Below the pieces are notes generated by a model. That model searched no databases. It had not been told where the DNA came from and was given only the letters and a program-made list of their open reading frames with translations. Positions 28,498 to 39,153 of a DNA stretch of 64,000 bases are shown here, piece after piece. The stretch is from Prevotella sp. (GTDB taxonomy: Bacteria; Bacteroidota; Bacteroidia; Bacteroidales; Bacteroidaceae). The stretch covers positions 41,701 through 105,700 of the forward strand of contig JALFBL010000062.1 of assembly GCA_022773395.1 (NCBI GenBank), written 5' to 3'. Numbering within the stretch: the first letter of the stretch is position 1; each line of letters begins with the position of its first letter. A program made the translations under genes and the position numbers.

Positions 28498-30297
28498 ATG
28501 GCAACCCCCTATCTGGATGTTCAAAACCTTACCAAGTCTTTCGGCGCTGAAATGCTCTTCAAGAACATTTCATTCAGCATAGCCGAAGGACAAAGGGTTG
28601 GACTGATTGCCAAAAACGGAACCGGCAAAAGTACCCTGCTGTCCATCCTCACCCAAAAGGAAAGTTATGACGAGGGGAAAATCATCTATCACAAAGATAT
28701 TAAAATAGGATTTCTCGGCCAAACTCCGCACTTCAATCCTGAAGATTCCGTTCTGGACGCATGCTTCAACCATCAAGGCAACGAGGAAAGAGTGCACCGT
28801 GCCAAGCAAATTCTCACACAACTGAAGATAAAAGACATGAGCCAGCCTATGGGACAACTGAGCGGTGGCCAACAGAAACGGGTGGCATTGGCAAATGTCT
28901 TATTGACCGACCCCGACTTTCTGATTCTGGATGAGCCAACCAACCACTTGGACTTGGACATGACAGAATGGATTGAGGGATATTTGTCAAGGGGAAACAA
29001 AACGATGCTGATGGTGACCCACGACAGGTATTTGCTGGACCGCACTTGCAACCTCATATTGGAATTGGACAACCGCACCATTTATACATACCGAGGCAAT
29101 TATGCCTACTATCTTGAGAAACGCCAGGAAAGGATTGAAAACATGCAAACGGAAATCACAAAAGCCAACAACCTTTATCGCAAGGAATTGGACTGGATGA
29201 GAAGGATGCCGCAAGCCAGAGGACACAAAGCCCGCTATCGTGAAGATGCTTTCTACGAACTTGAAAAAATTGCCAAACAGAGGATTGAAGACCGACAAAT
29301 ACGCCTGAAATCCAAAAGCGTGTATATCGGTTCAAAAATCTTTGAATGCAAGTATGTCTCAAAAAAATTCGGCGAAGACAAAATCATCCTCAAGGATTTC
29401 TACTATAACTTTGCGCGCTACGAAAAAATGGGAGTGGTAGGAAATAACGGGACAGGAAAATCCACCTTCATAAAAATGCTGTTGGGACTCGAATCCATCG
29501 ATGAGGGGAGCTTTGACATTGGCGATACGGTCAAATTTGGTTACTTCTCGCAAGAAGGACTGAAATTCGATGAACAGCAAAAAGTCATCGACGTGGTTAC
29601 GGACGTGGCAGAATACATAGACATGGGAGGCGGAAAACATCTTTCGGCTTCTCAATTCTTGCAGAATTTCCTTTTTACGCCCGATCAACAGCACAACTAC
29701 GTTTACAAGCTGAGCGGAGGCGAGAAGCGAAAACTCTATTTGTGCACCGTGCTGATGAAGAACCCAAACTTTCTTGTGCTGGACGAGCCTACCAATGACT
29801 TGGACATCCAAACACTTCAAATACTGGAAGAATATCTTGCCGACTTCCCGGGCTGCGTCATTGTTGTCAGCCACGACCGGTATTTCATGGACAAAGTGGT
29901 TGACCACCTTTTGGTATTTAAAGGAAATGGAAACATAAAGGATTTCCCTGGCAACTACACGCAATACAGAGAATGGAACTCGCTACAGTCGAAAGAAAGC
30001 CCCCAAAAGAACTCTCCCAAGACAACGAATGCCCAAACGGAACAAGATTCTTCAAAAAGAACACAAAGAACCGACCTGCGCCGGAAAATGTCATACAAAG
30101 AGAAACGCGAATTTGAACAACTCGAGACAGAAATATCAGCCATAGAACATGAAATTAAAGCTATCGAGGAAGAACTGTGCAGCGGAACACTCGGCATTGA
30201 CGAACTCACCGAAAAAAGCAAAAGACTTCCTGTGCTGAAAGACGAGTTGGATGAGAAGTCGATGAGATGGCTTGAACTCTCTGAAATTGGAAATTAA
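28498..30297 (+). CDS. ABC-F family ATP-binding cassette protein
   Basis: Two ABC domains (AKNGTGKSTLLSIL...LSGGQQKRVALANVLL...LILDEPTNHLDLDMTEWIE; GNNGTGKSTFIKML...LSGGEKRKLYLCTVLM), C-terminal coiled coil. Confidence 0.95.
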   Translation: MATPYLDVQNLTKSFGAEMLFKNISFSIAEGQRVGLIAKNGTGKSTLLSILTQKESYDEGKIIYHKDIKIGFLGQTPHFNPEDSVLDACFNHQGNEERVHRAKQILTQLKIKDMSQPMGQLSGGQQKRVALANVLLTDPDFLILDEPTNHLDLDMTEWIEGYLSRGNKTMLMVTHDRYLLDRTCNLILELDNRTIYTYRGNYAYYLEKRQERIENMQTEITKANNLYRKELDWMRRMPQARGHKARYREDAFYELEKIAKQRIEDRQIRLKSKSVYIGSKIFECKYVSKKFGEDKIILKDFYYNFARYEKMGVVGNNGTGKSTFIKMLLGLESIDEGSFDIGDTVKFGYFSQEGLKFDEQQKVIDVVTDVAEYIDMGGGKHLSASQFLQNFLFTPDQQHNYVYKLSGGEKRKLYLCTVLMKNPNFLVLDEPTNDLDIQTLQILEEYLADFPGCVIVVSHDRYFMDKVVDHLLVFKGNGNIKDFPGNYTQYREWNSLQSKESPQKNSPKTTNAQTEQDSSKRTQRTDLRRKMSYKEKREFEQLETEISAIEHEIKAIEEELCSGTLGIDELTEKSKRLPVLKDELDEKSMRWLELSEIGN

Positions 30298-30422
30298 GCG
30301 TTGACACCTTGTCTTTCGCCTTTCCGGGTCTGGACTTTCAAAAACAGTCTCATCAGCAAACGTCCCAAACTGCCACAATCAACAAAAATAGCAATTGTAC
30401 ATAAAAAAGAAGGGGATGGATG

Positions 30423-30452
30423 TTTCGTTGTCAATTATTTTATGTACCTTTG
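30423..30452 (+). promoter_or_regulatory. Putative promoter upstream of rho (TACCTTTG -7 box)
   Basis: TTTC at 30423 and TACCTTTG at 30445..30452, consistent with Bacteroidetes sigma-ABfr-type promoters. Confidence 0.4.
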
Positions 30453-30538
30453 CAACGTTTTAAAAGAAATCCATTTGTTTCCACTCGTGAAACAAAATCA
30501 AACCAAAACATTAATCTCGAAATACGGCATATACTTAT

Positions 30539-32554
30539 ATGTACAGCAAAGAAGAATTATTATCTAAGAATATCTCCGAACTGGAAGATATTGCGAACGA
30601 ATTAGGGGTAAAAATAGACGCAAAAGACGGTCAGGAGTCGGTTGTCTATACCATCCTTGACCAACAGGCCATTGCCGAAGGAAACAAAAATCCACTGGGA
30701 GCCAAAAGAAAACGAACACGCATCGCCAAAAAAGACACAGACCGTGTATATTCCGTAAAAGGAAAAGAAGGCGAAAATTTCGATCTAAAGAAAAACAAAG
30801 AAGCAATGGTTACGGAGACTGAACAGGTTGTGAAAAACAACGCAGCAGAGGAAAACAAGGAAGAAACGCACGCAACGGCCAAAGCGGAAACTGCTCCCAA
30901 AACAACAAAAGCACGTGGCAGAAAGCCCAAGACAGAAGAAATTCCTACGGCTAATCTTTTTGAAGAGACAACAGAAGAAAAACCAGAAGTGGCACAAGAA
31001 CCTGGCATGCCAGAAGAAATGAACGTTGAAGAAACAAATGTATCAGAGCCAACGGCACCATTCAAAGAGAAAGAAGATTTTCCGGAAGGATCTGACGACA
31101 TGGCTATTCCAGAGGCTGAATTCGCACAAGGAAAGGCTGATGACGATTCGGGCGAAAATGCCGAAGACAACAGCGACCTGCTGGCACAGTTGCAAGCCAA
31201 GGTAAATGCCCACAACGAGGCTGCTGAAGAAACGCGCGAGGCCATTGCAGAAGGAGTTTGGCAAGGAGATCCCGGAGATGGAACCGACTTCATCCCCATT
31301 GTTGATTTGCCCATTGAAGACCAATCTGCCATTCCGAGTTATGACATATTCGACAATCCTACCGTTCCTACGCCTGTCATGTCCTCTCCGGCTTTCTCTC
31401 CCATGGCAGAAAACAATATTTCCAAATACGATTTTACAGATATTATTACAGCCAACGGAGTTCTTGAGGTAATGCCCGATGGTTACGGATTCCTTCGCTC
31501 CAGTGACTACAACTACCTTTCTTCACCCGACGATGTCTACGTATCTGTTGCGCAAATCAGGAAATATGCCCTTAAGACAGGCGATGTCATCGACTGCCAT
31601 GTACGTCCTCCCCATGATGGTGAGAAGTATTTTCCATTGACCAGCGTTGACAAAATCAATGGAAGAAATCCCAATGAGGTAAGAGACCGTATTCCGTTTG
31701 AACATCTTACCCCATTATTCCCTGATGAGAAGTTTACACTCTGCGGAAATAAGGCGACAACAAATCTGAGCACAAGGGTGGTGGACCTGTTCTCTCCTAT
31801 TGGAAAAGGACAACGTGCACTCATCGTTGCCCAGCCCAAAACGGGTAAGACCATCTTGATGAAAGACATCGCAAATGCCATTGCCTCCAACCACCCCGAA
31901 GCCTACCTGATGATGCTGCTCATTGACGAACGTCCTGAGGAAGTGACCGATATGGCACGTACCGTTAATGCCGAAGTCATTGCATCTACGTTCGATGAAC
32001 CAGCCGAGCGTCATGTAAAGATTGCGGGCATTGTGCTTGAGAAAGCAAAGCGAATGGTTGAATGTGGGCACGATGTGGTGATTTTCCTCGATTCCATCAC
32101 GCGCCTTGCCCGTGCCTACAATACAGTAGCCCCCGCCAGCGGCAAGGTACTTACCGGTGGTGTTGATGCCAATGCACTACAGAAACCCAAACGTTTCTTC
32201 GGTGCAGCGCGCAACATTGAAGGAGGAGGTTCACTCACCATCATAGCGACAGCCCTGATAGACACAGGCTCAAAGATGGACGAAGTGATTTTCGAAGAGT
32301 TCAAGGGTACAGGAAACATGGAACTGCAACTCGACCGCAGTCTCAGCAACAAGCGCATCTTCCCATCCGTCAACCTGGTGGCATCCAGCACACGTCGTGA
32401 CGATCTCTTGCAAGACAAGACAACGCTCGACCGTATGTGGATTCTCCGCAAGTACATTGCCGACATGAACCCGATTGAGGCCATGAACACCATCCACGAC
32501 AGTATGCAGAGAACCGTCAGCAACGAGGAGTTCCTTCTCTCCATGAACTCCTAA
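30539..32554 (+). CDS. rho: Transcription termination factor Rho with long acidic N-terminal insertion
   Basis: [54 protein letters not shown]; ~250-residue E/A-rich low-complexity segment after the N-terminal domain. Confidence 0.96.
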   Translation: MYSKEELLSKNISELEDIANELGVKIDAKDGQESVVYTILDQQAIAEGNKNPLGAKRKRTRIAKKDTDRVYSVKGKEGENFDLKKNKEAMVTETEQVVKNNAAEENKEETHATAKAETAPKTTKARGRKPKTEEIPTANLFEETTEEKPEVAQEPGMPEEMNVEETNVSEPTAPFKEKEDFPEGSDDMAIPEAEFAQGKADDDSGENAEDNSDLLAQLQAKVNAHNEAAEETREAIAEGVWQGDPGDGTDFIPIVDLPIEDQSAIPSYDIFDNPTVPTPVMSSPAFSPMAENNISKYDFTDIITANGVLEVMPDGYGFLRSSDYNYLSSPDDVYVSVAQIRKYALKTGDVIDCHVRPPHDGEKYFPLTSVDKINGRNPNEVRDRIPFEHLTPLFPDEKFTLCGNKATTNLSTRVVDLFSPIGKGQRALIVAQPKTGKTILMKDIANAIASNHPEAYLMMLLIDERPEEVTDMARTVNAEVIASTFDEPAERHVKIAGIVLEKAKRMVECGHDVVIFLDSITRLARAYNTVAPASGKVLTGGVDANALQKPKRFFGAARNIEGGGSLTIIATALIDTGSKMDEVIFEEFKGTGNMELQLDRSLSNKRIFPSVNLVASSTRRDDLLQDKTTLDRMWILRKYIADMNPIEAMNTIHDSMQRTVSNEEFLLSMNS

Positions 32555-32613
32555 ACTTTTATCCAATTTATTTGGTGGTTAGCGCAAAATGCAGTAACTT
32601 TGCAAACGCTTTG

Positions 32614-32688
32614 GGTTCCGTAGCTCAGTTGGATTAGAGCAACAGCCTTCTAAGCTGTGGGTCTTGGGTTCGAACCCCAACGGAATCA
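32614..32688 (+). tRNA. tRNA-Arg (TCT)
   Basis: GGTTCCGTAGCTCAGTTGGATTAGAGCAACAGCCTTCTAAGCTGTGGGTCTTGGGTTCGAACCCCAACGGAATCA; anticodon TCT. Confidence 0.95.
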
Positions 32689-32691
32689 CAG

Positions 32692-32720
32692 AAAAAGGAC
32701 ACTTTCGGGGTGTCCTTTTT
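32692..32720. terminator. Bidirectional Rho-independent terminator between tRNA-Arg and the TonB receptor
   Basis: AAAAAGGACAC-tttcggg-GTGTCCTTTTT. Confidence 0.85.
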
Positions 32721-32738
32721 CGTTGTCAATCAACTGTA

Positions 32739-35189
32739 TCAGAAATGGACTTTGAAATCCAGTCCCATCTGGAAGGGGCTGCCACGATGTGCGAAATACA
32801 AAGTCTCGCCAGTGGCGCCACTATCAAAAGCAAAGGTGTTGTAGCGTGTATCGGTCAGATTGCGTCCCCAAAGCGATACTTTCAGCCATCCGAAATCAGC
32901 ATCGGCATGAGCGCCCAGCACGGCATAGATTTTCTGTGAATATGTGTTGGCATTATCCCAATAGGTTTTTCCCTGCATATTGGCATTCACTCCTAAAATA
33001 ATCGAGCGGAGACACGCATGGCCGAAATTGAATTGGTAGTCAGCACGGGCAGAGAGCATGTGCTGAGGAACGTATGGAACAAATTTTCCCTTGTAGTTGA
33101 CAGCAGTATTGGTGGTGAGTACAGAATCCACATACTCATCAAAGATGGCACGGGTGTAACTGTAGCCCACACCCCAGTCCAGTCGGTTGTCGAAGACCCT
33201 TCCATGGAATGTCGCTTCAATGCCGCAACTATGGCTCTTGCCAGAGTTCACCATCATGCGTCCGAAGCCGAATCCCCTTGCCATCACTGAGAGTTGCTGG
33301 TTGAGCACCCGCATATAAAAAGCAGCCATATCCAAATGCAGGCTGTTGCCGAAAAGGTTGATGTGGGCACCTGCCTCATAATTCCAAGAGGTCTCAGGTT
33401 TATAGGCAATTGTGTTGGCTATGCGCCGATAGTCATCGTCCGTGTGTTCAATGTCCATGTTTCCGCGCGCCTTCTGAGCCGACCGTTGCAACTCGCTCTG
33501 AAGGATGTCGCTGAACATCTGCATGTTGTAGCCTCCTGCCCGGTAGCCTTTGCTTACGGTGGCATATACATTGCTTCCTGTACGGTCGACACGATAGAGC
33601 AATCCGAATTTCGGCAACAGTTGGTTGAAACGATTGTGGATTTTGTCTTTCAGGAGCGAGGAAACGGTGGCCTGCACTTTTTGTCCCATCACACTCTCAT
33701 CAAGAGACATCACTGTGCCAGTGGCATAATCGATGGACACGTGCGAGTAGTCGAAGCGAAGTCCCAATGTGGCTATCAGTCGGTCCGTGATATTGAAATT
33801 GGACTCGTGTGCCACACCTATATTATACTGCGGTGTACGGAAAAGGCCGGACACCGTTCCCATGTCCATTTCAATGTTGACCCCTCCGGCACGTGCGATG
33901 GCAGCCTCAGCCTGTTTTCTGGCAGCCTCTTCGCTCATCCCCTGCGCCACCATCCTGTTCACCATAGACATGAGCATGCCCTGATAAGCATATTGGGTGA
34001 TGCTGGCGGAAAGCCATTTGTTCATCTCCTGGCCGAAATAGACAGGTGAGTTGGTTTTAAGCCATTGGGCAGAGAAAAAAGCAGTGTTGGCCCATCGCCA
34101 GAACCCACCCACAGGTTGGCGGCTCTTCACGGAAAATTCCTGTGTAAAGGAGTTCTGGAACTGACGTTCCTCAAAATGCATGAAATCTTGCGGCAGATAG
34201 TCCTGGTCCATCATCATATAATCTTTCATATACTGATAAGTGGTGGTGGAGTTCAGTTCAAAAGCATTGCCGCTCAAATCGACGGAAAGTCCTGTATTGA
34301 ACACGTTACGTCTGTAATTGCTCTGGTAGTTGGTGGAGGGCTGTTGGACAACACCGGAGGCAAGATCAAACTTTCCGTAGGGGAATCCGTTTTGGTTCAC
34401 ATACTGATAGTCGGCTATATAGTTGATGCTCCAGCGAGATGTGGGTCTAAGCACCAACCGCACCTTTCCCCCGGCTTCATCATAATTGTCGGCACGCTCA
34501 CCGGTGGTCTGGTTACGGAAAAATCCGTTCTGCCCATTATAGAATCCTGCCAAAGAGAAAGCCACCTTGCCATTCACTTTCTGGTAATGGGCCATTTCGG
34601 CATTTCGATAGAATCGGGTGCCTGCACCTATGGAAACATCAGTGCCTTGATAGTTCATGGGATTCAGCGAGAACATACGTATCATGCCACCCTCGTTGTT
34701 TTGTCCATAGAGCGTTCCCTGCGGGCCTCTGAGAATATCCACGCGTTCCAACTGGTAGGTGTGGAGATTGAAAGCCGACTTGCACATGATGGGCATTCCG
34801 TCCATATAGATGCCCACGGCAGGGCTGTTGATGCGAGAGCCTATACCTCGGACATAGATAGACGACGTGTAGCGTGAACCGTAGTTTGGCATCGCAAACG
34901 AAGGGACGTAGGAGGAAAGTTCCCGAAGGTCGTGCGCACCAAGCCACGATAACTCATCTTTTGACACCATGGTAGCACTCAAAGGCTGCTGGCGAAGCCG
35001 AAACACCTCCTTAGGCTGAGAAAGCACCACAATTTCATCGAGCGTTCTCACCCGTGAGGAATCCAACAAGTCAAGGCTTTCGGTTGGACTGTACGCACCT
35101 GCCGCCATTGTTGACAGAGAGGTTCCAACCGTGAAAGCAATAAGGAATAAACAATTTCTTTTCATCGCGTATTTTGTATTCAAATGCAT
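32739..35189 (-). CDS. TonB-dependent receptor
   Basis: Plug (DEIVVLSQPKEVFRLRQQPLSATMVSKDEL...GIYMDGMP...RGPQGTLYGQNNEGGMIRMFS) and C-terminal barrel ending GLDFKVHF. Confidence 0.93.
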   Translation of the reverse strand: MHLNTKYAMKRNCLFLIAFTVGTSLSTMAAGAYSPTESLDLLDSSRVRTLDEIVVLSQPKEVFRLRQQPLSATMVSKDELSWLGAHDLRELSSYVPSFAMPNYGSRYTSSIYVRGIGSRINSPAVGIYMDGMPIMCKSAFNLHTYQLERVDILRGPQGTLYGQNNEGGMIRMFSLNPMNYQGTDVSIGAGTRFYRNAEMAHYQKVNGKVAFSLAGFYNGQNGFFRNQTTGERADNYDEAGGKVRLVLRPTSRWSINYIADYQYVNQNGFPYGKFDLASGVVQQPSTNYQSNYRRNVFNTGLSVDLSGNAFELNSTTTYQYMKDYMMMDQDYLPQDFMHFEERQFQNSFTQEFSVKSRQPVGGFWRWANTAFFSAQWLKTNSPVYFGQEMNKWLSASITQYAYQGMLMSMVNRMVAQGMSEEAARKQAEAAIARAGGVNIEMDMGTVSGLFRTPQYNIGVAHESNFNITDRLIATLGLRFDYSHVSIDYATGTVMSLDESVMGQKVQATVSSLLKDKIHNRFNQLLPKFGLLYRVDRTGSNVYATVSKGYRAGGYNMQMFSDILQSELQRSAQKARGNMDIEHTDDDYRRIANTIAYKPETSWNYEAGAHINLFGNSLHLDMAAFYMRVLNQQLSVMARGFGFGRMMVNSGKSHSCGIEATFHGRVFDNRLDWGVGYSYTRAIFDEYVDSVLTTNTAVNYKGKFVPYVPQHMLSARADYQFNFGHACLRSIILGVNANMQGKTYWDNANTYSQKIYAVLGAHADADFGWLKVSLWGRNLTDTRYNTFAFDSGATGETLYFAHRGSPFQMGLDFKVHF

Positions 35190-35302
35190 TTGTATTCGGA
35201 TGCAAAATTATCACTTTCACAAAAAACGCACAATCCTTATTTATAGGGAAATCAGTCCGAACTGGAGCGCATTTCCTGTCCCGAAAAGGAATATCGCATA
35301 AA

Positions 35303-35350
35303 AAACGGGTCTCGAAAGTTGGACAAGCAACTTTCGAGACCCGTTTTTTT
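35303..35350. terminator. Bidirectional terminator, 19-bp perfect stem
   Basis: AAACGGGTCTCGAAAGTTG-gacaag-CAACTTTCGAGACCCGTTT plus T-run. Confidence 0.9.
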
Positions 35351-35395
35351 TTACAATTTCAGACAATATCTATCTACAAGATGCAGAAAGACTTT

Positions 35396-36907
35396 TCAGC
35401 TTACTTTCTCCAGACGCTTCATCATAACAAACATGAATGCTGCAGAGAGCAGACACAAGATTATAAAGACTGCCCATACATATTTAAGAGGAAGATCGCC
35501 CCACAAAAAGCCTCCAACACTAACAAGCAGATTTCCCAATGCAGTGGCCACAAACCATCCTCCCATCATCATTCCTTTGTATTTAGGAGGAGCAACCTTG
35601 CTTACAAACGAGATTCCCATCGGACTGAGCAACAACTCACCAAACGTAAGAACAAGATATGTTCCAATCAACCAATTGGCAGACACCAATGTAGCAGCAT
35701 CGCCTGCTTCTTTCTGCGCATTGGGTGAAAGCAAGTTGAGCGAAGCAACCATCATTACGAGAAAACCTGCACTCGCCACCAACATACCATAGGCAATCTT
35801 ACGTGGAGCAGAGGGCTCCTTTTTCTTGGCAGCCAAACTTGCAAAGATGGCCATGCTTACGGGCGTCAATGCCACAACATAGAATGGGTTGAATTGCTGG
35901 AATATCGGCGCACTGATATCGACAGAACCATCCAAGTTGTTATACTTCAGGAGCAACACTCCTATAGCACCCAAAATAACCAATCCAGAGATGGTCTTTG
36001 CCTTTGAGGTCTTGCTCGAGAACAAGGAGAATGATCCGTAAACAATCAAGATAATCATCACCAAATTGAACACGTCAAACGCCATACTCTGAACGCCCGT
36101 AGATGTCTTTTGGGTAAATTCATTGGCAAAGTATGTCAGCGTAAGACCGTTTTGATGGAATGCCATCCAGAAGAACACAACGACGGCAAACACCAGACAC
36201 AAGGCAACAATACGGGATTTCGTTTCCTCGGGTGTCAACGTTTCTTCTTCTGCATCGGCACTCACCTTGCGCGCACCGCCTTCTACATGTCTGAAAGTTG
36301 ACCGGAAACCATAATAAATAGCCATTGACAGAATCAACGAGGCACAAGCCACTGCAAACGAGAAGTGGTAGGCATCATTGGCAGCATAGCCAAGGCTCTT
36401 CTCTGCCCATTCCTGAATTTTCACAGCAGCAGTAGGAGCAAACAAAGCACCAATGTTAATGGCCATGTAGAAAATGGAAAAAGCAGAATCGCGCTTGTCT
36501 GCATATTTCGGGTCGTCATACAAATTACCGACCATCACCTGCAGATTACCTTTGAACAGCCCCGTTCCAAAACTGATAAAGAGAAGAGCCGCAAGCATGC
36601 TTATCATTGCCACGGTTCCGCTTCCCAAGGGAATGGAAAGGCACAAATAACCGATAAACATCACGATGATTCCGATGGTTACCATCTTTCCAAATCCGAA
36701 CTTGTCGGCCATAATGCCGCCGACCAGAGGAAGAAAATAGACTAAACCAAGGAATACACTGTAAATCGCGCCTGCCGCTCCCGGCGTGAGTCCGAAATTG
36801 GCTCTTAAGAACAAAGCGAAAACGGCGATCATGGTATAATAGCCGAAACGCTCACCTGTGTTTGCTAACGCCAATGCGTATAGCCCTTTGGGTTGACCTT
36901 CAAACAT
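35396..36907 (-). CDS. POT family (proton-dependent oligopeptide) MFS transporter
   Basis: GLYALALANTGERFGYYTMIAVFALFLRANFGL; 12+ TM; LLSPMGISFVSKVAPPKYKGMMMGGWF. Confidence 0.92.
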   Translation of the reverse strand: MFEGQPKGLYALALANTGERFGYYTMIAVFALFLRANFGLTPGAAGAIYSVFLGLVYFLPLVGGIMADKFGFGKMVTIGIIVMFIGYLCLSIPLGSGTVAMISMLAALLFISFGTGLFKGNLQVMVGNLYDDPKYADKRDSAFSIFYMAINIGALFAPTAAVKIQEWAEKSLGYAANDAYHFSFAVACASLILSMAIYYGFRSTFRHVEGGARKVSADAEEETLTPEETKSRIVALCLVFAVVVFFWMAFHQNGLTLTYFANEFTQKTSTGVQSMAFDVFNLVMIILIVYGSFSLFSSKTSKAKTISGLVILGAIGVLLLKYNNLDGSVDISAPIFQQFNPFYVVALTPVSMAIFASLAAKKKEPSAPRKIAYGMLVASAGFLVMMVASLNLLSPNAQKEAGDAATLVSANWLIGTYLVLTFGELLLSPMGISFVSKVAPPKYKGMMMGGWFVATALGNLLVSVGGFLWGDLPLKYVWAVFIILCLLSAAFMFVMMKRLEKVS

Positions 36908-36911
36908 AAAA

Positions 36912-37661
36912 TTAATCCTTTCTTGTTTTTATAATATTAAATAAATAAGTAATCTTCAAAACGATATTCCCTATATTTGACTTTGCGAAATAATCGCGCT
37001 TGGAATTTCCATAGATGTTTCCCAGTCCGTAATAATATCTGCCTTCCAGCAGGAAATGTCCAAGTTTGGGATGAGAATATTCCACTCCGGCTCCGACGGC
37101 AATGCCATAGTCCAGTTTGTTTTCCACAGCCATGGTGTCCTGTCTTACCACATTATTCACACGATCTGTCACGTTGCGCTTGTCGAGTTCAAAATTCATT
37201 TCCGTTTTATCGCCCAGATAATAGCCAAACTGAGGCCCCGCCTGAAAGAAGAACTGAAAACCTTTCGTTTCTTTTCCCCAAGCCAAATGGGCGAAAACCG
37301 GCAGTTGAACATAGTTAAGCGTGCGGCTGTATTTTTCGGCCACACCCGTTGTCTTATTGACAACAGGTCTGTCGTTCATGTCAAGGATGCTCTCTTTCCA
37401 ACCAATTTGCGCATAGTTCAGTTCTGCATAGACAGAACAAACGGTGCTGAAATATTTTTCGCACACATAACGGAAAGAAAGACCGCCTGCAAATCCTCCG
37501 TGCTGCGTCTGATTCACTTTGGGCGTGAATCCCAAGGTACTGAACACATACCCCCCGTTTACGCCCAAGCTCAAATCGTTGCGATACTGCCCTATCTGCG
37601 CCCGGACGCCCGTCCAAGCCACCCACAGCAATATTGCGGAAACAATAAGCGTCTTTTTCAT
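36912..37661 (-). CDS. Outer-membrane beta-barrel protein (PorT-like)
   Basis: Signal peptide, then NDLSLGVNGGYVFSTLGFTPKVNQTQHGGFAGGLSFRYVCEKY...; C-terminal beta-strand NIVLKITYLFNI. Confidence 0.75.
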   Translation of the reverse strand: MKKTLIVSAILLWVAWTGVRAQIGQYRNDLSLGVNGGYVFSTLGFTPKVNQTQHGGFAGGLSFRYVCEKYFSTVCSVYAELNYAQIGWKESILDMNDRPVVNKTTGVAEKYSRTLNYVQLPVFAHLAWGKETKGFQFFFQAGPQFGYYLGDKTEMNFELDKRNVTDRVNNVVRQDTMAVENKLDYGIAVGAGVEYSHPKLGHFLLEGRYYYGLGNIYGNSKRDYFAKSNIGNIVLKITYLFNIIKTRKD

Positions 37662-39050
37662 TTAGAAAACAATCGTTGAAATCGTTTTGTTTCTATTATA
37701 GTGCACAAACATGAACATCCGGTTTTGCCAGCCCCCGTTCTTGTTTTTCCGATAAAACCTGAACGAGGTCTGCACCGCATCCTTGTCGGGAACGTTTCCC
37801 TTGAAATTCTTTCCTTCAAGATGAATGCCCCGCAAGAAGAACGTTGCCTGGTCGTATCCGGTAATGGCAAACCGAGGAAGGGCATTCATCATGCTTGTTC
37901 CAAACCACTTCCGATAATCCGACTCAAGACTTTGGGTTTTCGCACTCACCGGATTATAATAATAGTAAGATGGAATAAACGTATCGTATTGATAGAATTT
38001 GTCCAAACTATACTTTTCATACATCAACCATTCATTGTAGCCGAAAAGCGAAATGGCCAGACCCTTGTTGTTCGCCCTCAAAGCATCCAGTTTGGACAAT
38101 GCGGCATTCAGTTCAGGCGAACGACCGGTATTCAATATCACGATGTTGGGCTTGTCCAAGGCAAATGCCTTGACGAACATTTCGTCCGAACTGGTCAGGT
38201 TCGTGATACGATAGTCTATATTGTTTTCCTCCAACTTCTTTCGCAGCCCGAACGTGAAACCGCCCTTGTCGCTGTTCTTGTCATTGCAGTCCACAAAAAC
38301 AACGTTGAACAGGTGAAACCGATTGAAGAACTGCCCGATTGCCGCATCGGTCAAATCCTTGTCCGACTGATACACCTGATAGATGTTGGAATTGTCTTCC
38401 GCATAGTTGCCGCCGATGGAGAAAGGCACCACCAACCTGATGTTGTATGCCTTCACGAATTTGGACAATTCCGGCATTTGCTTCGTGTAGAGAGGGCCAA
38501 AGATCACATCGCACTGATTTGCTCCCTCGGCCAGCAAAGTCTGCCTTATGTCTGCATCAATGCCTACATTCCACGCCTTTACATCTACAGATACCCCTTC
38601 TTTCTTCAAATCTTCGCAAGCCAGCAACACGCCTCTGTAAAACTCCACCATGCGCCTGCCGTCGCCATCCATGTCGTGCAGGGGCAGCATCACTCCCACC
38701 CTCACGGCTTTTCCGCTCACGGCAGCATTGCCCGTCTTTGACGGGGCACTTGCCGACACCGTGGCAGCCGCCTTTGAAGGATAAGGAATAAAAATATAGT
38801 CGCCCTTTTTCAGCGTATAGCCTTCCTTGTTCATTTCCGGATTGGCCTTTCGCAATTCCTCTTCGGTAAGGCCATACTCCTTGGCGATGCCATAGACGGT
38901 TTCTTTTTTCTTGACCTTGTGCATTTCTTTCCACGACTTGGTTTGAGCGGCGATACCCAAACAAATCCATGAAAAGAAGAACAGCATCATATATCTTGGT
39001 ATATTTCTCATAATCATCTTATTTTTCATCATCACAGGACAGTGACGCAT
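37662..39050 (-). CDS. LysM domain protein fused to a periplasmic-binding-protein type 1-like domain (start may be internal)
   Basis: HKVKKKETVYGIAKEYGLTEEELRKANPEMNKEGYTLKKGDYIFIP (LysM) followed by VGVMLPLHDMDGDGRRMVEFYRGVLLACEDLKKEGVSVD...VIFGPLYTKQMPELSKFVKAYNIRLVVPFS. Confidence 0.82.
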   Translation of the reverse strand: MRHCPVMMKNKMIMRNIPRYMMLFFFSWICLGIAAQTKSWKEMHKVKKKETVYGIAKEYGLTEEELRKANPEMNKEGYTLKKGDYIFIPYPSKAAATVSASAPSKTGNAAVSGKAVRVGVMLPLHDMDGDGRRMVEFYRGVLLACEDLKKEGVSVDVKAWNVGIDADIRQTLLAEGANQCDVIFGPLYTKQMPELSKFVKAYNIRLVVPFSIGGNYAEDNSNIYQVYQSDKDLTDAAIGQFFNRFHLFNVVFVDCNDKNSDKGGFTFGLRKKLEENNIDYRITNLTSSDEMFVKAFALDKPNIVILNTGRSPELNAALSKLDALRANNKGLAISLFGYNEWLMYEKYSLDKFYQYDTFIPSYYYYNPVSAKTQSLESDYRKWFGTSMMNALPRFAITGYDQATFFLRGIHLEGKNFKGNVPDKDAVQTSFRFYRKNKNGGWQNRMFMFVHYNRNKTISTIVF

Positions 39051-39153
39051 GCAAAGGATTTCGATTCATCATGCCATGCACACTTTATTTTTTGCAAAGA
39101 TAGCACAAAATTACAAATAAATCCGTACTTTTGCACAATTATATATCACGAAA

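Noticed and set aside
33294-34877. Long plus-strand ORFs (251 and 270 aa)
   Set aside because: Antisense to the TonB-dependent receptor; no domain signal.
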